Shown here piece by piece: positions 16,476 to 25,038 of a stretch of DNA of 64,000 nt. A program made the position numbers and the translations under genes. The notes under the pieces are model-generated. The model made no database searches, was not told the DNA's origin, and saw nothing but the letters and a program-made list of their open reading frames with translations. The stretch's first letter is position 1. The number at the start of each line of letters is the position of its first letter. This stretch comes from Candidatus Nitrosopumilus sp. (GTDB lineage Archaea > Thermoproteota > Nitrososphaeria > Nitrososphaerales > Nitrosopumilaceae). The stretch lies in NCBI RefSeq assembly GCF_028278985.1, contig NZ_JANQTA010000018.1, positions 62,001 to 126,000 on the forward strand, in the 5' to 3' direction.

Positions 16476-17798
16476 ATGAACAAGAGTCTAAGAATTATTG
16501 CAATTCTAGCAATATTGCCCTTGTTTGCAACAGGTCTAGGGACTGACTATTTCTCAGGTGTCGATGCTTTGAAAAGTAAAGGTACTTCAACCTCTCAATA
16601 TGGTTCAAGTACTGATATCTGTGGATTGGATTTCTGCTCAAACTATCCTGGTGGAAGAGCTGGATGGGAAACAGACCAAGGTAGTGCCACTACACCTGTA
16701 ACTCCAGTTGAAGAAGAACACATGGAAAAAGAATCCATGGAAGAAACTCATGAAGAAGAACACATGGAGAAAGAACACATGGAAAAAGAATCCATGGAAG
16801 AAACTCATGAGGAATTAACTGAAGAAGACTTGGGCTCTGTACTTAGATTATCAAGAGCAAATGTTCCTGCAACAATCCCATTACATCAAGGATTCTATGA
16901 TGGTGGTGATGTATATTACATCATTACTGATTCAAGTGATCCTACACATGCAAATGTGATAACTGAAAATCAAGGTTGGAAAGTTGAGCTTGCTCCATTG
17001 TTAAAGAATGCTCCTGAAGAAGCATTATCAAAAACCTACATGTTCTTAAACGGAATTGAGGGTGATGGTGTTCATGGTTATCAGGGAGAAATCTTCACTA
17101 GCACTCCTGCTCAAGAAGATATCTACAGTGCTTTAACATCTCATGTACATGTTACATGGAATGAAGGTGCTACTCCTAGAATTTTAGATTCTGAGGCCAT
17201 GGTTATGGAAGCAGTTGACAACGGGGAAATTCAATTAGCTGAAATTGATGTTGTATTGAACATGCCTCAAATTGTTTGGCCAGAAGGACAAATGATGGTT
17301 AAAGAGGACAAAACTTTGACTGATACAACACCTTACGGTGGTGGTCAAGTTCTTGATATTAATACAGAAGAGATGGAAGTTACTTTCATTGCTCATCGTG
17401 GATGGGGTCCAGATGGTAGAACAATCTATTACATTGTAACAGATGCAACACCAAGTGGTCCTGCTGGAATGATGGGTGTTGTTAGTTCACCAACATCTGC
17501 AAGCTTGATTGCAAATTCTGCAGCAGTTGATTTGTATCAATTCAAAAATGGAATTGCAGGAACGGGTCCATTAGGATTTCAACCTGGAATTGCAGCCGGT
17601 GCTCCTGGTGATGAAAATTATTCTCCAATGTGGAGAATCTTCATGACTGGTTGGGCTGATCCTGGTAGTGCTCAAGTTTTAGAGACTATTGGTGATTTGA
17701 ATGCATATCAAGACGCTGGGTTGATTGACATTGGAATTGCACGCCCTATGGATAGTGATCATATAGTGAACTGTCCATTCATTGATCCATTCCAATAA
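16476..17798 (+). CDS. Secreted two-domain protein with Met/His/Glu-rich linker
   Basis: A 440-residue protein with a signal peptide (hydrophobic core at about 6-20). The linker (about 80-115) is rich in Glu, Met and His. Two related domains follow, about 125-270 and about 300-425. Both carry the order YYI(I/V)TD, a (M/Q)F-x-NGI-G-G stretch and an ending with ILDSEAM or VLETIGD. Such repeated-domain exported proteins are common in ammonia-oxidising archaea, but their role is not known to me. The linker looks suited to bind copper or other metals, which is inference. Confidence 0.75.
   Translation: MNKSLRIIAILAILPLFATGLGTDYFSGVDALKSKGTSTSQYGSSTDICGLDFCSNYPGGRAGWETDQGSATTPVTPVEEEHMEKESMEETHEEEHMEKEHMEKESMEETHEELTEEDLGSVLRLSRANVPATIPLHQGFYDGGDVYYIITDSSDPTHANVITENQGWKVELAPLLKNAPEEALSKTYMFLNGIEGDGVHGYQGEIFTSTPAQEDIYSALTSHVHVTWNEGATPRILDSEAMVMEAVDNGEIQLAEIDVVLNMPQIVWPEGQMMVKEDKTLTDTTPYGGGQVLDINTEEMEVTFIAHRGWGPDGRTIYYIVTDATPSGPAGMMGVVSSPTSASLIANSAAVDLYQFKNGIAGTGPLGFQPGIAAGAPGDENYSPMWRIFMTGWADPGSAQVLETIGDLNAYQDAGLIDIGIARPMDSDHIVNCPFIDPFQ
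16716..16810 (+). repeat. In-frame 38-base direct repeat inside the secreted-protein linker
   Basis: The 38 bases at 16716-16753 recur exactly at 16773-16810, offset by 57 bases (19 codons). A partial third copy lies between them. The repeated peptide contains HMEKESMEETHEE. Perfect identity implies a recent slippage or unequal-crossover duplication, so copy number may vary between strains. Confidence 0.9.
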
Positions 17799-17806
17799 AA
17801 TCAAAA

Positions 17807-17827
17807 TTTTCTTTTTTATTTTTTTTA
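17807..17827 (+). terminator. T-rich terminator after the secreted-protein gene
   Basis: Starting 9 bases after the stop, the coding strand has a nearly continuous run of T broken only by one C and one A. U-tracts of this kind are the usual archaeal termination signal. No hairpin is needed or seen. Confidence 0.55.
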
Positions 17828-17922
17828 AATTTTGAACATCTGTTTGTTTTAAAGCATTTTTTTTAACATTTTTTTTGAGAATTGACTGCCTACTTTATCT
17901 GTGATAAAATGAATAATCTACT

Positions 17923-18297
17923 ATGAGTATTGCAGGAATGTACATGCTAAATTCTTCTGAGTATCAAGAAGAAAAAATCCATCAAGCCCTAGATATGTTA
18001 TATGTTGACAGAAAAAATGAGTTTCGCGAATTATCTCAAGTTCTGTTACCTGAGAAAGCAATTACGTCTATGCCGAATTGGAAGGAATTCGTTTTGAATT
18101 TCTCTTTAGATGTTGAGGAGTCATTCAAAACTTGGTCAGGACAATCTGAATTGGATACTCATTCGCCACAAAAGGCATTGACAATTTTACGTCAATTAGG
18201 TCATGACCTAACTTCGATGAATCAATTGACACATCTTCTTAACATGTCATACAATCTATCTGCAGAATTCAAAGAGATTTACCGCAGATTAAAGTAA
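17923..18297 (+). CDS. Hypothetical helical protein, 124 aa
   Basis: A soluble helical protein (YQEEKIHQALDMLYVDRKNE, SPQKALTILRQLGHDLTSMN). No transmembrane segments, no cysteines and no recognised motif. It is bounded by T-tracts on both sides (17807-17827 and 18302-18315), so it is likely transcribed alone. Confidence 0.6.
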   Translation: MSIAGMYMLNSSEYQEEKIHQALDMLYVDRKNEFRELSQVLLPEKAITSMPNWKEFVLNFSLDVEESFKTWSGQSELDTHSPQKALTILRQLGHDLTSMNQLTHLLNMSYNLSAEFKEIYRRLK

Positions 18298-18301
18298 CCT
18301 C

Positions 18302-18315
18302 TTTATTTTTTTATT
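18302..18315 (+). terminator. T-rich terminator
   Basis: A T-rich run a few bases after the stop at 18297 resembles an archaeal U-tract terminator. No stable hairpin is evident. Confidence 0.4.
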
Positions 18316-18383
18316 CTAGTTAAAACAAATTTCTGTATTGAATTTTCTATCAAAAAAAGTTCTAGAATATCAGGAAAAAAAAA

Positions 18384-18551
18384 TTGAAAGAATCAGAAAA
18401 AACATTACGAGAACATCTTGATAATAAAAAAAGATTGGAATCCTCAGGTGGGTCATCAAAAGAAATTGAACATGAGGAAAAACTAATCAAAATTTGGTCA
18501 AATAACATTGAAAAAATTAAAGCAGAGATGAGAAAAATTCAAGAAAAATAA
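18384..18551 (+). CDS. Possible 55-aa coiled-coil protein
   Basis: A frame from TTG at 18384 to TAA at 18551 encodes a charged helical peptide (LREHLDNKKRLESS, then EKLIKIWSNNIEKIKAEMRK). An in-frame TAG at 18363 excludes a longer form, and no ATG is available at the front. Coiled-coil composition and same-strand neighbours make it plausible; the rare start keeps confidence low. Confidence 0.42.
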   Translation: MKESEKTLREHLDNKKRLESSGGSSKEIEHEEKLIKIWSNNIEKIKAEMRKIQEK

Positions 18552-18583
18552 GATTCATTAGGACAAACCCTGATCGCTTGTAT

Positions 18584-18835
18584 ATGGACTTCATGTTAGA
18601 AGAAGAATTAATTGATCTGATGACTTTCTGTCTTCAAAATCCTGATTCCTCAGAAATCCCCGACAAGCATAAACGAATTACTGAAATTGGACATGAATTG
18701 TATGCTGATGGTGGAATTGATGCACTTGAAAATTTCTTCTTTGTATTAAAAAATAGAATTACTGAAGAAATAGAAAAAGATCCATCTCCAATGCGTTCGC
18801 TATGGAATGGACTTACTGACGAATGGCAGTATTAG
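18584..18835 (+). CDS. Small acidic hypothetical protein, about 83 aa
   Basis: An acidic helical protein (MDFMLEEELIDLMTFC...; DGGIDALENFFFVLKNRI). ATG at 18584 is chosen over TTG at 18578. No family recognised. It converges on the zinc-ribbon gene with 18 bases between stops. Confidence 0.58.
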   Translation: MDFMLEEELIDLMTFCLQNPDSSEIPDKHKRITEIGHELYADGGIDALENFFFVLKNRITEEIEKDPSPMRSLWNGLTDEWQY

Positions 18836-18853
18836 ATTCCCTTATTGAGAATT

Positions 18854-18997
18854 TTATCCTCTACCGATTCTGAATATGGCTGTGTTGCAAGTTGGGCAAG
18901 TGCCTTTAATTGCTGGTTTGCCATTTTTCATGGTGTATGGTTTTGCGCCACCGATTTCTCGTTTGTCGCGGCACTTTACACAATATCCTATTGTCAT
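18854..18997 (-). CDS. Zinc-ribbon protein of the DUF5679 type, 47 aa
   Basis: The product opens MTIGYCVKCRDKREI, then TMKNGKPAIKGTCPTCNTAIFRIG. The order GYCVKC, a TMKNG-P-A segment and CPxC-IFRIG is the recurring layout of small archaeal zinc ribbons grouped as DUF5679, also found fused to topoisomerases and other proteins. Role unknown; nucleic-acid binding is plausible. Confidence 0.82.
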   Translation of the reverse strand: MTIGYCVKCRDKREIGGAKPYTMKNGKPAIKGTCPTCNTAIFRIGRG

Positions 18998-19193
18998 AAT
19001 TGCACTAGGCTCAGGTTCTATTAGCGAGAACTTGTTGAACTTTTTTCACTAAGTGGCAAACCTCCGATCTTATTTTTTGTGTTCTACAACAATTTTTTTC
19101 GTATCGGACATTTTTTTGCAAAATTTAGGAACAAATTCTTAGAAGATCTTAAGTAAAACACAAAAATTTGTTGAAAAAAAGTTTGTCAATTTT

Positions 19194-19619
19194 TTAGCTT
19201 ACATTAACTTGAATTTTTGAAGTTTCAGATAATGCTTGATGATATTTCAGACCTTCCCACACAAAAATTTCTGCAAAATACTCTCCATCTTTTTGAGGAG
19301 TCCATGACAAAGATGGATTTAATTTTTGATCAGGTGTTAACTGTCCACTGATCCATCCAAGTGATACAACAAAACCTGATTCATCTTTTATTTGTACAAG
19401 ATAAACAAAGTTTTGAGATTTTGTTTGATGGTTTGTGATGTCTGCTGAAATTTGAATTTGCTGATTTACATTAACATTATCTGTTACTGGAACTCCAAAT
19501 GCATTTTCTAATCTTGGTTCTTCAATTGAAGCTCTTTCTAATTCTGTTTGTGCAAAAATTGGACTAAAGCTAATACTCACCAGTAATACAATTACAATTC
19601 CAATGCCCCTAACTAACAC
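19194..19619 (-). CDS. Secreted beta-sandwich protein, paralogue of 44812-45204
   Basis: A 141-residue protein with a signal peptide (cleavage likely after IFAQ near residue 24). The mature part shares a clear pattern with the gene at 44812: QI-I-DI-N-Q, (F)VYLVQIKDE-G-VVSL-W, SWTP and FVWE. The fold looks like a single Ig-type sandwich facing outside. Function unknown. It appears monocistronic. Confidence 0.7.
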   Translation of the reverse strand: MLVRGIGIVIVLLVSISFSPIFAQTELERASIEEPRLENAFGVPVTDNVNVNQQIQISADITNHQTKSQNFVYLVQIKDESGFVVSLGWISGQLTPDQKLNPSLSWTPQKDGEYFAEIFVWEGLKYHQALSETSKIQVNVS

Positions 19620-19693
19620 AAAAATTGAACAGATTTTTTGCTAATAAAGCGTTTCTGGATTGATTTTCTTGATTTACGCCTTGATCTGTTGAA

Positions 19694-21130
19694 TCAGTTT
19701 ACCTTCTTGATTTTAGATGACACTATTTTGTTTGGATTGAGGATATTATCCTGATCCAATAACCTCTTTAATTCTTGAAAAATCTCATAGTTTTTCTTTC
19801 CATATTGTTTTTTGATAAATTCTGAACGAGCGATTCCGTCTCCATGCTCAGCCGTGATTGTGCCTGATTGCCTGATTATTTCTGAGAAAAATTCCTTTGA
19901 AATTGCTTTGATGGTGCTTTTTTTGACAATTTTTCCTGATAGTCTAATGTGTAAATTCCCATTACCAATATGTCCGTAAATGATAGATTTTGTACCAAAT
20001 TTTTTGTTGACTTGTTTTACAACTGAAAATACTTTTTCAATTTTTTCAATTGGAACTGCTGAATCCTCAATAATGTGGGGTATTCTGTTTTCTTTTTTTA
20101 TTGATTTCAAACTATAATGTAATGATGAATCTCTATATTTCCACCATTTGAAAATTTCATTATCTTTGTGAATAATTTTTTTAATTTTTCCGTTTGATAA
20201 TATTCTGACATTCTTTAGATTTGTAGAAATTTTTTCATCATACTCTATAAACAACAGACAATTTGTTTTTTTATTGAATTTTTCTGGAATGTGTTTTAGT
20301 GTTGGTTTGTCTACAAACTCCATTGCCGACGGATGTGTCGTCAAAATTTCTTTACAATTTTTAGCAGCTTGTAAATTTGAATCATATTCAATAACGACTA
20401 ATGCTTTATTTTTAGGAATGTTTTGAATTTTTATTTTCGCTAAAAGAATTATTCCCAATGTTCCTTCAGAACCTAAAATAATTTTATGTGCATCTTTTTC
20501 ATTTTTTATTGTGTCAATCCTATAGCCTGATGAATTTTTAGAAACATTTGGAAATGATTTTTTACTAATTTTTTTTGAAATGTTCGAAATCTTTTTGCTT
20601 ATATTTTTATTTTCAGGAAGTTTGATTAGTCTGCCATTCCCATCTGCTATTGTTACTTCTAAAACATTATCAATTACACTTCCATATTTTAAACTCCTAC
20701 TCCCACTTGAATTATTTCCTAGCATTCCTCCTATGGAGCAAAATGAACCAATTGATGGGTTTGGTGGAAAGAATTTATTTTCTGATTGTAATTTTTTATC
20801 TAGAATTCCTTTTACAACTCCTGGCTCTACTACTGCATAATTTTTTCTTATTTTGATTTTGTTTAATTTTTTTAAATCTAAAATTATGCCTGAGTTTAAT
20901 GCACTTCCAACTAATCCTGTGCCTGCTCCCCTGACTGTGACTGTGGTGTTAAATTTTCTGGCTGCCTTGATTGTATTGATGATATCTTTTTGATTATTGG
21001 CAATTACAACTGCTTTGGGAATTATTTGGTAGGAACTTGCATCAACTGAATAATAATCTCTTAATTCTTTGTCTGATAGTATTTCTCCTTCAATTTTTGA
21101 TTCAAGGACTTGTATCAGATTTCTTCTCAT
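19694..21130 (-). CDS. GlcD-type FAD-linked oxidase (glycolate/D-lactate dehydrogenase-like)
   Basis: A 478-residue protein with the PCMH-type FAD domain (IPKAVVIANNQKDI, VTVRGAGTGLVGSAL, CSIGGMLGNNSSG, GSEGTLGI). The C-terminal FAD-linked oxidase domain ends GHIGNGNLHIR, TAEHGDGIARS and LDQDNILNPNKI. These enzymes oxidise 2-hydroxy acids and pass electrons to a carrier. Substrate not defined. The HD-domain gene upstream ends 9 bases before this start, so they are likely one operon. Confidence 0.92.
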   Translation of the reverse strand: MRRNLIQVLESKIEGEILSDKELRDYYSVDASSYQIIPKAVVIANNQKDIINTIKAARKFNTTVTVRGAGTGLVGSALNSGIILDLKKLNKIKIRKNYAVVEPGVVKGILDKKLQSENKFFPPNPSIGSFCSIGGMLGNNSSGSRSLKYGSVIDNVLEVTIADGNGRLIKLPENKNISKKISNISKKISKKSFPNVSKNSSGYRIDTIKNEKDAHKIILGSEGTLGIILLAKIKIQNIPKNKALVVIEYDSNLQAAKNCKEILTTHPSAMEFVDKPTLKHIPEKFNKKTNCLLFIEYDEKISTNLKNVRILSNGKIKKIIHKDNEIFKWWKYRDSSLHYSLKSIKKENRIPHIIEDSAVPIEKIEKVFSVVKQVNKKFGTKSIIYGHIGNGNLHIRLSGKIVKKSTIKAISKEFFSEIIRQSGTITAEHGDGIARSEFIKKQYGKKNYEIFQELKRLLDQDNILNPNKIVSSKIKKVN

Positions 21131-21139
21131 GTGTAATTA

Positions 21140-22456
21140 CTATACTTTAATTCTGTAATAATCCCATCTTTCAGGATCAAATAGTGTTACAAATTCTGCT
21201 TGTTCTTTATTCACTCTAGCTCTAATTACATCTCGTAGAGCAAAACTAGTTAAGAATTTGTATTTCATGGAGTGTGCTTGCATGATAAACATATGTCTCA
21301 TTTCACTGCCTCCTTTCAATCCCCAATAACCCATTTTCAAAGCTAGTGGTTCTAAGAAAATCGTATTGTTTAATCCATAATTTTCATCTCTGATTTCCTC
21401 TCTGAGGTTGTATTTTTCTAGTGGTCCTCCTTTAGCAAATCCTACAATTTCACCATTTTTGTCATTTAGTCTTAGTGTGTTGATAATTACTTGTGGGTCT
21501 TTCACCGTTTTTTCAAAATTATCTTTTTCAAACTGCAGTGGTGTAGGCAGCTCTAAAAATATCTCATATAGTGATTTGATGAAGTTTGGATCTTCTCTAG
21601 TTGACATTGATTCTATGGTTGGCATTAATTTCAAATTCTCATACGCATAATCTGCTTGAATTGTAATTTCCTGCTGTCTGATTTTCATAAAAGATAAAAC
21701 TGTATCAAAAAAGTTTTTCCGCATTTCTTTTGGAAGTGTTTTTAGAATTCCTTTTGCCATGTCCGTTTCTTTGTTTAGTAATTCTTCAAAATATGCAACT
21801 GCACTTCTAACTATTAATGATGGTCTCCATGCTAATGCATGAGCATTCATCTTTGCCATTTCCATGGCTTTAGTAAAGTCTCCTAATGCGTAACCACTAA
21901 TTCTATCTACTACTGAAAGAAACCATCCCATCTCCATAATGTGCTGTTGGTATTGTTGGTTGTTTCTAGTTGCATCTGAATTTTGAAAACACTGTTTGAT
22001 TTGCTCTTCCGCATTTTTTCTTAAATCACCACTCCAAGGATAAGTGGTTCTTAAAATCAATACTTTGATAATTTCTAAATCTACATTTGCTGTGTTGATA
22101 AGTTGTCTTAACTTTCTGTCCATTGAAATGAATTTCAAAACACTTTCTTCATGTGGTTTATCCACGTTTTTTTGTGGATCGAAATCATGAAACAACGCTG
22201 CGATGTACAAATACTTGATATCTTCTGGACTGAACTTGATTCTTTCTTGACTTTTTGCCAGAAGAGAAACATAAGTTACTTCAAGTTCATGATGGATGTT
22301 GTGATATCCATAGTAGTCACTCCCTAATCCTTGACTTTCAAACAAATCAATAGTATAATCTAGCATTTCGACATAACAGTCATCTTCCAATCCATTCTGA
22401 ACCATCAAACTGATGATTTCATTTCTCATTGAGTGAGTGTTTGCAAATTGTTGCAA
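21140..22456 (-). CDS. HD-domain protein with C-terminal acetyltransferase-like region
   Basis: A 438-residue protein. The N-terminal half shows HD-superfamily metal ligands: HNIHHELEV near residue 53, then ALFHDFDP near 94, typical of metal-dependent phosphohydrolases. The C-terminal region (about 300-438) contains IVGFAKGGPLE, TIFLEPLALKMGYWG and FLTSFALRDVI, resembling a GNAT acetyl-CoA fold. Both calls rest on motif reading. Probably co-transcribed with the GlcD-like gene. Confidence 0.65.
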   Translation of the reverse strand: MQQFANTHSMRNEIISLMVQNGLEDDCYVEMLDYTIDLFESQGLGSDYYGYHNIHHELEVTYVSLLAKSQERIKFSPEDIKYLYIAALFHDFDPQKNVDKPHEESVLKFISMDRKLRQLINTANVDLEIIKVLILRTTYPWSGDLRKNAEEQIKQCFQNSDATRNNQQYQQHIMEMGWFLSVVDRISGYALGDFTKAMEMAKMNAHALAWRPSLIVRSAVAYFEELLNKETDMAKGILKTLPKEMRKNFFDTVLSFMKIRQQEITIQADYAYENLKLMPTIESMSTREDPNFIKSLYEIFLELPTPLQFEKDNFEKTVKDPQVIINTLRLNDKNGEIVGFAKGGPLEKYNLREEIRDENYGLNNTIFLEPLALKMGYWGLKGGSEMRHMFIMQAHSMKYKFLTSFALRDVIRARVNKEQAEFVTLFDPERWDYYRIKV

Positions 22457-22557
22457 TATATCATCGATCTAATTCATGTTTTTAAAGATGATCTGATGGG
22501 GTATTCGTAAAATCTCATCAGTAACACTCAATAGAATTAGTCATAGGCTAATTTTGA

Positions 22558-22956
22558 ATGTCAGTCAACTTGGATTTGCTTGAAAAATTGATGGCTGAAA
22601 ATGAATCAAAAAAGCTTGAATTCTCATTGCACCTGAATGATTCAACTTATCCTGTAAACTCTGTTAGTATCGTAAATTCTCCTACTCCTGTAAATGAGCC
22701 TACAACTCGTGGAGGAGTATATTTCTCAGATAAATTTGCCTACAAAATGAGAGGAATCATCGAAGACTTGTCTGTCATTCCGTTATTGACAAATAAAATG
22801 CTTGGACCAAATACTGATTTTGGAGAACTAAAAATTGTTACAAAACTACCCTCAGAAGATTCTACAATTGAAATCTTTACTAATCTGACAAACAGTGTTC
22901 AAACTCCAACTTCCATAGAACTTAGTATGATTATTGTAAAACTTGAAACTGCTTAA
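22558..22956 (+). CDS. Hypothetical protein, 132 aa
   Basis: A soluble mixed alpha/beta protein (LEFSLHLNDSTYPVNS, GVYFSDKFAYKMRGIIEDL, TSIELSMIIVKLE). No motif recognised. It ends on TTAA at 22953-22956, which also contains the stop of the convergent J-protein gene. Confidence 0.62.
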   Translation: MSVNLDLLEKLMAENESKKLEFSLHLNDSTYPVNSVSIVNSPTPVNEPTTRGGVYFSDKFAYKMRGIIEDLSVIPLLTNKMLGPNTDFGELKIVTKLPSEDSTIEIFTNLTNSVQTPTSIELSMIIVKLETA

Positions 22957-23504
22957 TCTTTTTTAAAATATCTGTCATATCTTTTTTTACTTTCTTCATC
23001 TGATAATACTTCATAAGCCTTGTTCAGTTCTGCCATTTCTTTTTCAGAATCTTCTTTGGTTTTATCTGGATGTGTTTTTTTTGCTAGTTCTCTAAATCTA
23101 CTTTTTATTTCATCAGGTGATGCATCAATGTCTACTCCTAACATCTCATAGTAATTTGGAAGTTCATCATTAATTGAGGCTTCTCGAAATTTTTTGTCAT
23201 CTTTTGTACTTGTTCTTTGTCCAATTTCTTCATAATCATCTCCCCATCCAGAATGATATTTTTCAAATGTTTTTTCTTTTTTGGATTCAAGGTTTTCTTT
23301 GTCGTATGAAGTTTTTTTCCTAAGAATAATGTCCCTTGCCAAAAACAAAAAGATTGCAATAATGGCTATGGCAAATCCTCCAAATAACAATATCTTGTCT
23401 TGATCAGAAACTTCTAAGTCCATGTCTAATTCTGATGACTGTCCATATGCAAGTTGAACAGAAAAAACTATCAATAATGACATCAAAAGAATGCTTTTTT
23501 CCAT
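22953..23504 (-). CDS. Membrane-anchored J-domain (DnaJ-like) protein
   Basis: A 183-residue protein with a signal-like N-terminus (about 4-21) and a second hydrophobic helix (about 38-60). A charged linker follows, then a full J-domain at about 117-180 with the essential HPD at 145-147 (AKKTHPDKT). J-domains stimulate DnaK/Hsp70 ATPase. The topology puts the J-domain in the cytosol, which would recruit DnaK to the membrane. It lacks the Gly/Phe and zinc regions of DnaJ proper. It lies 10 bases after the Lrp gene. Confidence 0.87.
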   Translation of the reverse strand: MEKSILLMSLLIVFSVQLAYGQSSELDMDLEVSDQDKILLFGGFAIAIIAIFLFLARDIILRKKTSYDKENLESKKEKTFEKYHSGWGDDYEEIGQRTSTKDDKKFREASINDELPNYYEMLGVDIDASPDEIKSRFRELAKKTHPDKTKEDSEKEMAELNKAYEVLSDEESKKRYDRYFKKD

Positions 23505-23514
23505 CTTGTACTCC

Positions 23515-23958
23515 TTAAGTTAATCTAAAGTCTTCTTTTGCTGTATTTAGAACTACGTGTGTTATTGTATTTTCTACGTTGGGAATTGATGCTAATCCCT
23601 TCACAAACACACTTAGTTCGTTTCTTTCTTTGAATTTGGCAATAACTATTGTATCTGTAGAGCCTGTGATGTCATATACGCCACATACATTCTCAAATTT
23701 TGAAATCTCTTCTTCAATATCGACAATTTTGTCATTTTTAGCAATAATTTCTATAATTGCTGTAAGTGAGTATCCTAATTTCTCATGGTCAATAATTGCC
23801 GTATATCCTTTGATTATCTTCTCTTTTTCTAATTTTTTTATTCGAGAAAGGACCGTTACTGTAGACATGCCAAGTTTTAATGCTAACTGTCTTGCAGATA
23901 ATCTGGCATCCACCATTAGATTTTTCAGAATCTTTTCGTCAGTCTCATCAAAATTCAT
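23515..23958 (-). CDS. Lrp/AsnC-family transcriptional regulator
   Basis: A 147-residue protein with an N-terminal winged helix (DEKILKNLMVDARLSARQLALKL, followed by VTVLSRIKKLEKEKIIKGYTAI) and a C-terminal RAM effector domain ending HVVLNTAKEDFRL. This is the full Lrp plan. It probably senses an amino acid or related metabolite. It is the first gene of a pair with the J-protein. Effector and targets unknown. Confidence 0.93.
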   Translation of the reverse strand: MNFDETDEKILKNLMVDARLSARQLALKLGMSTVTVLSRIKKLEKEKIIKGYTAIIDHEKLGYSLTAIIEIIAKNDKIVDIEEEISKFENVCGVYDITGSTDTIVIAKFKERNELSVFVKGLASIPNVENTITHVVLNTAKEDFRLT

Positions 23959-24032
23959 ACTATATTATCGTGAAAAATTTATTTAAATTTTGAATTTTTC
24001 AAATTTAATAGAAATGAGTTTCTATGTGATTT

Positions 24033-24260
24033 GTGGATGAAATCGCCAAACTAGTTTCTAAAGGTCAATCCTTTATGGAAGATGGAAAATTTGAAGATGC
24101 TTTGGGTGTTTTTGAACAAGCTTTGTTATTAAACCAAGACGACCCCGATTTATGGAATCATAAAGGCGTTGCATTAAGAAGTCTGGGAAGATATGATGAA
24201 TCTGTGGAATGTTTTAACCGTTCATTGGAAATTGATCCAAGAGATAAACGTGCTTCTTAA
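24033..24260 (+). CDS. Short TPR-repeat protein, 75 aa
   Basis: Two tetratricopeptide repeats are readable (SFMEDGKFEDALGVFEQAL, then ALRSLGRYDESVECFNRSLEIDP). It starts with GTG at 24033. TPRs mediate protein-protein contacts. It lies immediately upstream of a second TPR gene (24319-24816) with similar wording, suggesting tandem duplication. Confidence 0.75.
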   Translation: MDEIAKLVSKGQSFMEDGKFEDALGVFEQALLLNQDDPDLWNHKGVALRSLGRYDESVECFNRSLEIDPRDKRAS

Positions 24261-24318
24261 TTGAATTAATGTCAAGTAATAGTAAATCTATTTTATTACC
24301 AAAGTATTATTTGATTTA

Positions 24319-24816
24319 GTGGTTGTAGAGATATCGAAAATGTTACAACAAGCAATGGAATTTGTTGAAGATGGAAATTTTGATGATGCTCTGAAAATGT
24401 ATGATTTAGTTTTAAAACAAGAGCCTGAGAATATTCATGCTCTAATTGACAAGGGTGCCACTCTTCAAAATATGGGTAGAATAAAACTAGCAATCAAATC
24501 CTTTAATCGTGCTTTAGACATCTCTCCTCAAAACCTTGACGCATTATTGAACAAGGGTGCTGCATTGCATTCGGAGGGTAACTATCCTGAAGCAATATTG
24601 TGTTATGATGCTGTATTAAAAATTGATAAAAAATGTGCAATGGCTCTTGCCTACAAAGGACTCTCTCTTGGAGAAATGAATCAATTAGAAAATGCAATAA
24701 AGCATTTCAAAAAAGCATTATCTATTGACAAAGAGTATGATCTTGCACATATCTCAAAAGAAATTGCTCAGGAACTACTCAAATCAATCAAAGAGAAAAA
24801 AGCTAAAACACAGTAA
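24319..24816 (+). CDS. TPR-repeat protein, 165 aa
   Basis: About four TPR units are readable (MEFVEDGNFDDALKMYDLVL, NMGRIKLAIKSFNRAL, SEGNYPEAILCYDAVL, GEMNQLENAIKHFKKAL), each with the family's G/A and P spacing. The start may be GTG 24319 or, seven codons later, ATG 24340. A scaffold role is likely. A further paralogue lies at 32070-32564. Its end overlaps the convergent zinc-finger gene by 14 bases. Confidence 0.85.
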   Translation: MVVEISKMLQQAMEFVEDGNFDDALKMYDLVLKQEPENIHALIDKGATLQNMGRIKLAIKSFNRALDISPQNLDALLNKGAALHSEGNYPEAILCYDAVLKIDKKCAMALAYKGLSLGEMNQLENAIKHFKKALSIDKEYDLAHISKEIAQELLKSIKEKKAKTQ

Positions 24817-24985
24817 CGTCGCCTGGTGCTGGTTCTCGTTTCATCTCATTTTCACTAGGCTCAAAGAAATCTTTGTTTTCCTTTCTACAATTGTCTAGAC
24901 ATTCCCTCATTTCTTCTAAATTTTCAAAGCCTTTATGACACAGATAGCATTTTGGCTTATGTTCATCTACTAAGGGCAGAACCAT
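24803..24985 (-). CDS. Small C2HC-like zinc-finger protein, 60 aa
   Basis: The segment CYLCHKGFENLEEMRECLDNC has the CxxC and later C/H ligands of a C2H2-like finger, followed by an acidic tail. The product begins MVLPLVDEHKPK. Only one finger is present, so protein or RNA contact is as likely as DNA binding. It overlaps the end of the convergent TPR gene by 14 bases. Confidence 0.65.
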   Translation of the reverse strand: MVLPLVDEHKPKCYLCHKGFENLEEMRECLDNCRKENKDFFEPSENEMKREPAPGDVTVF

Positions 24986-25038
24986 GATTTTCTATGTGTG
25001 ATTGGCTACTTATCTTTTGAGACTATAAGGAATATATC

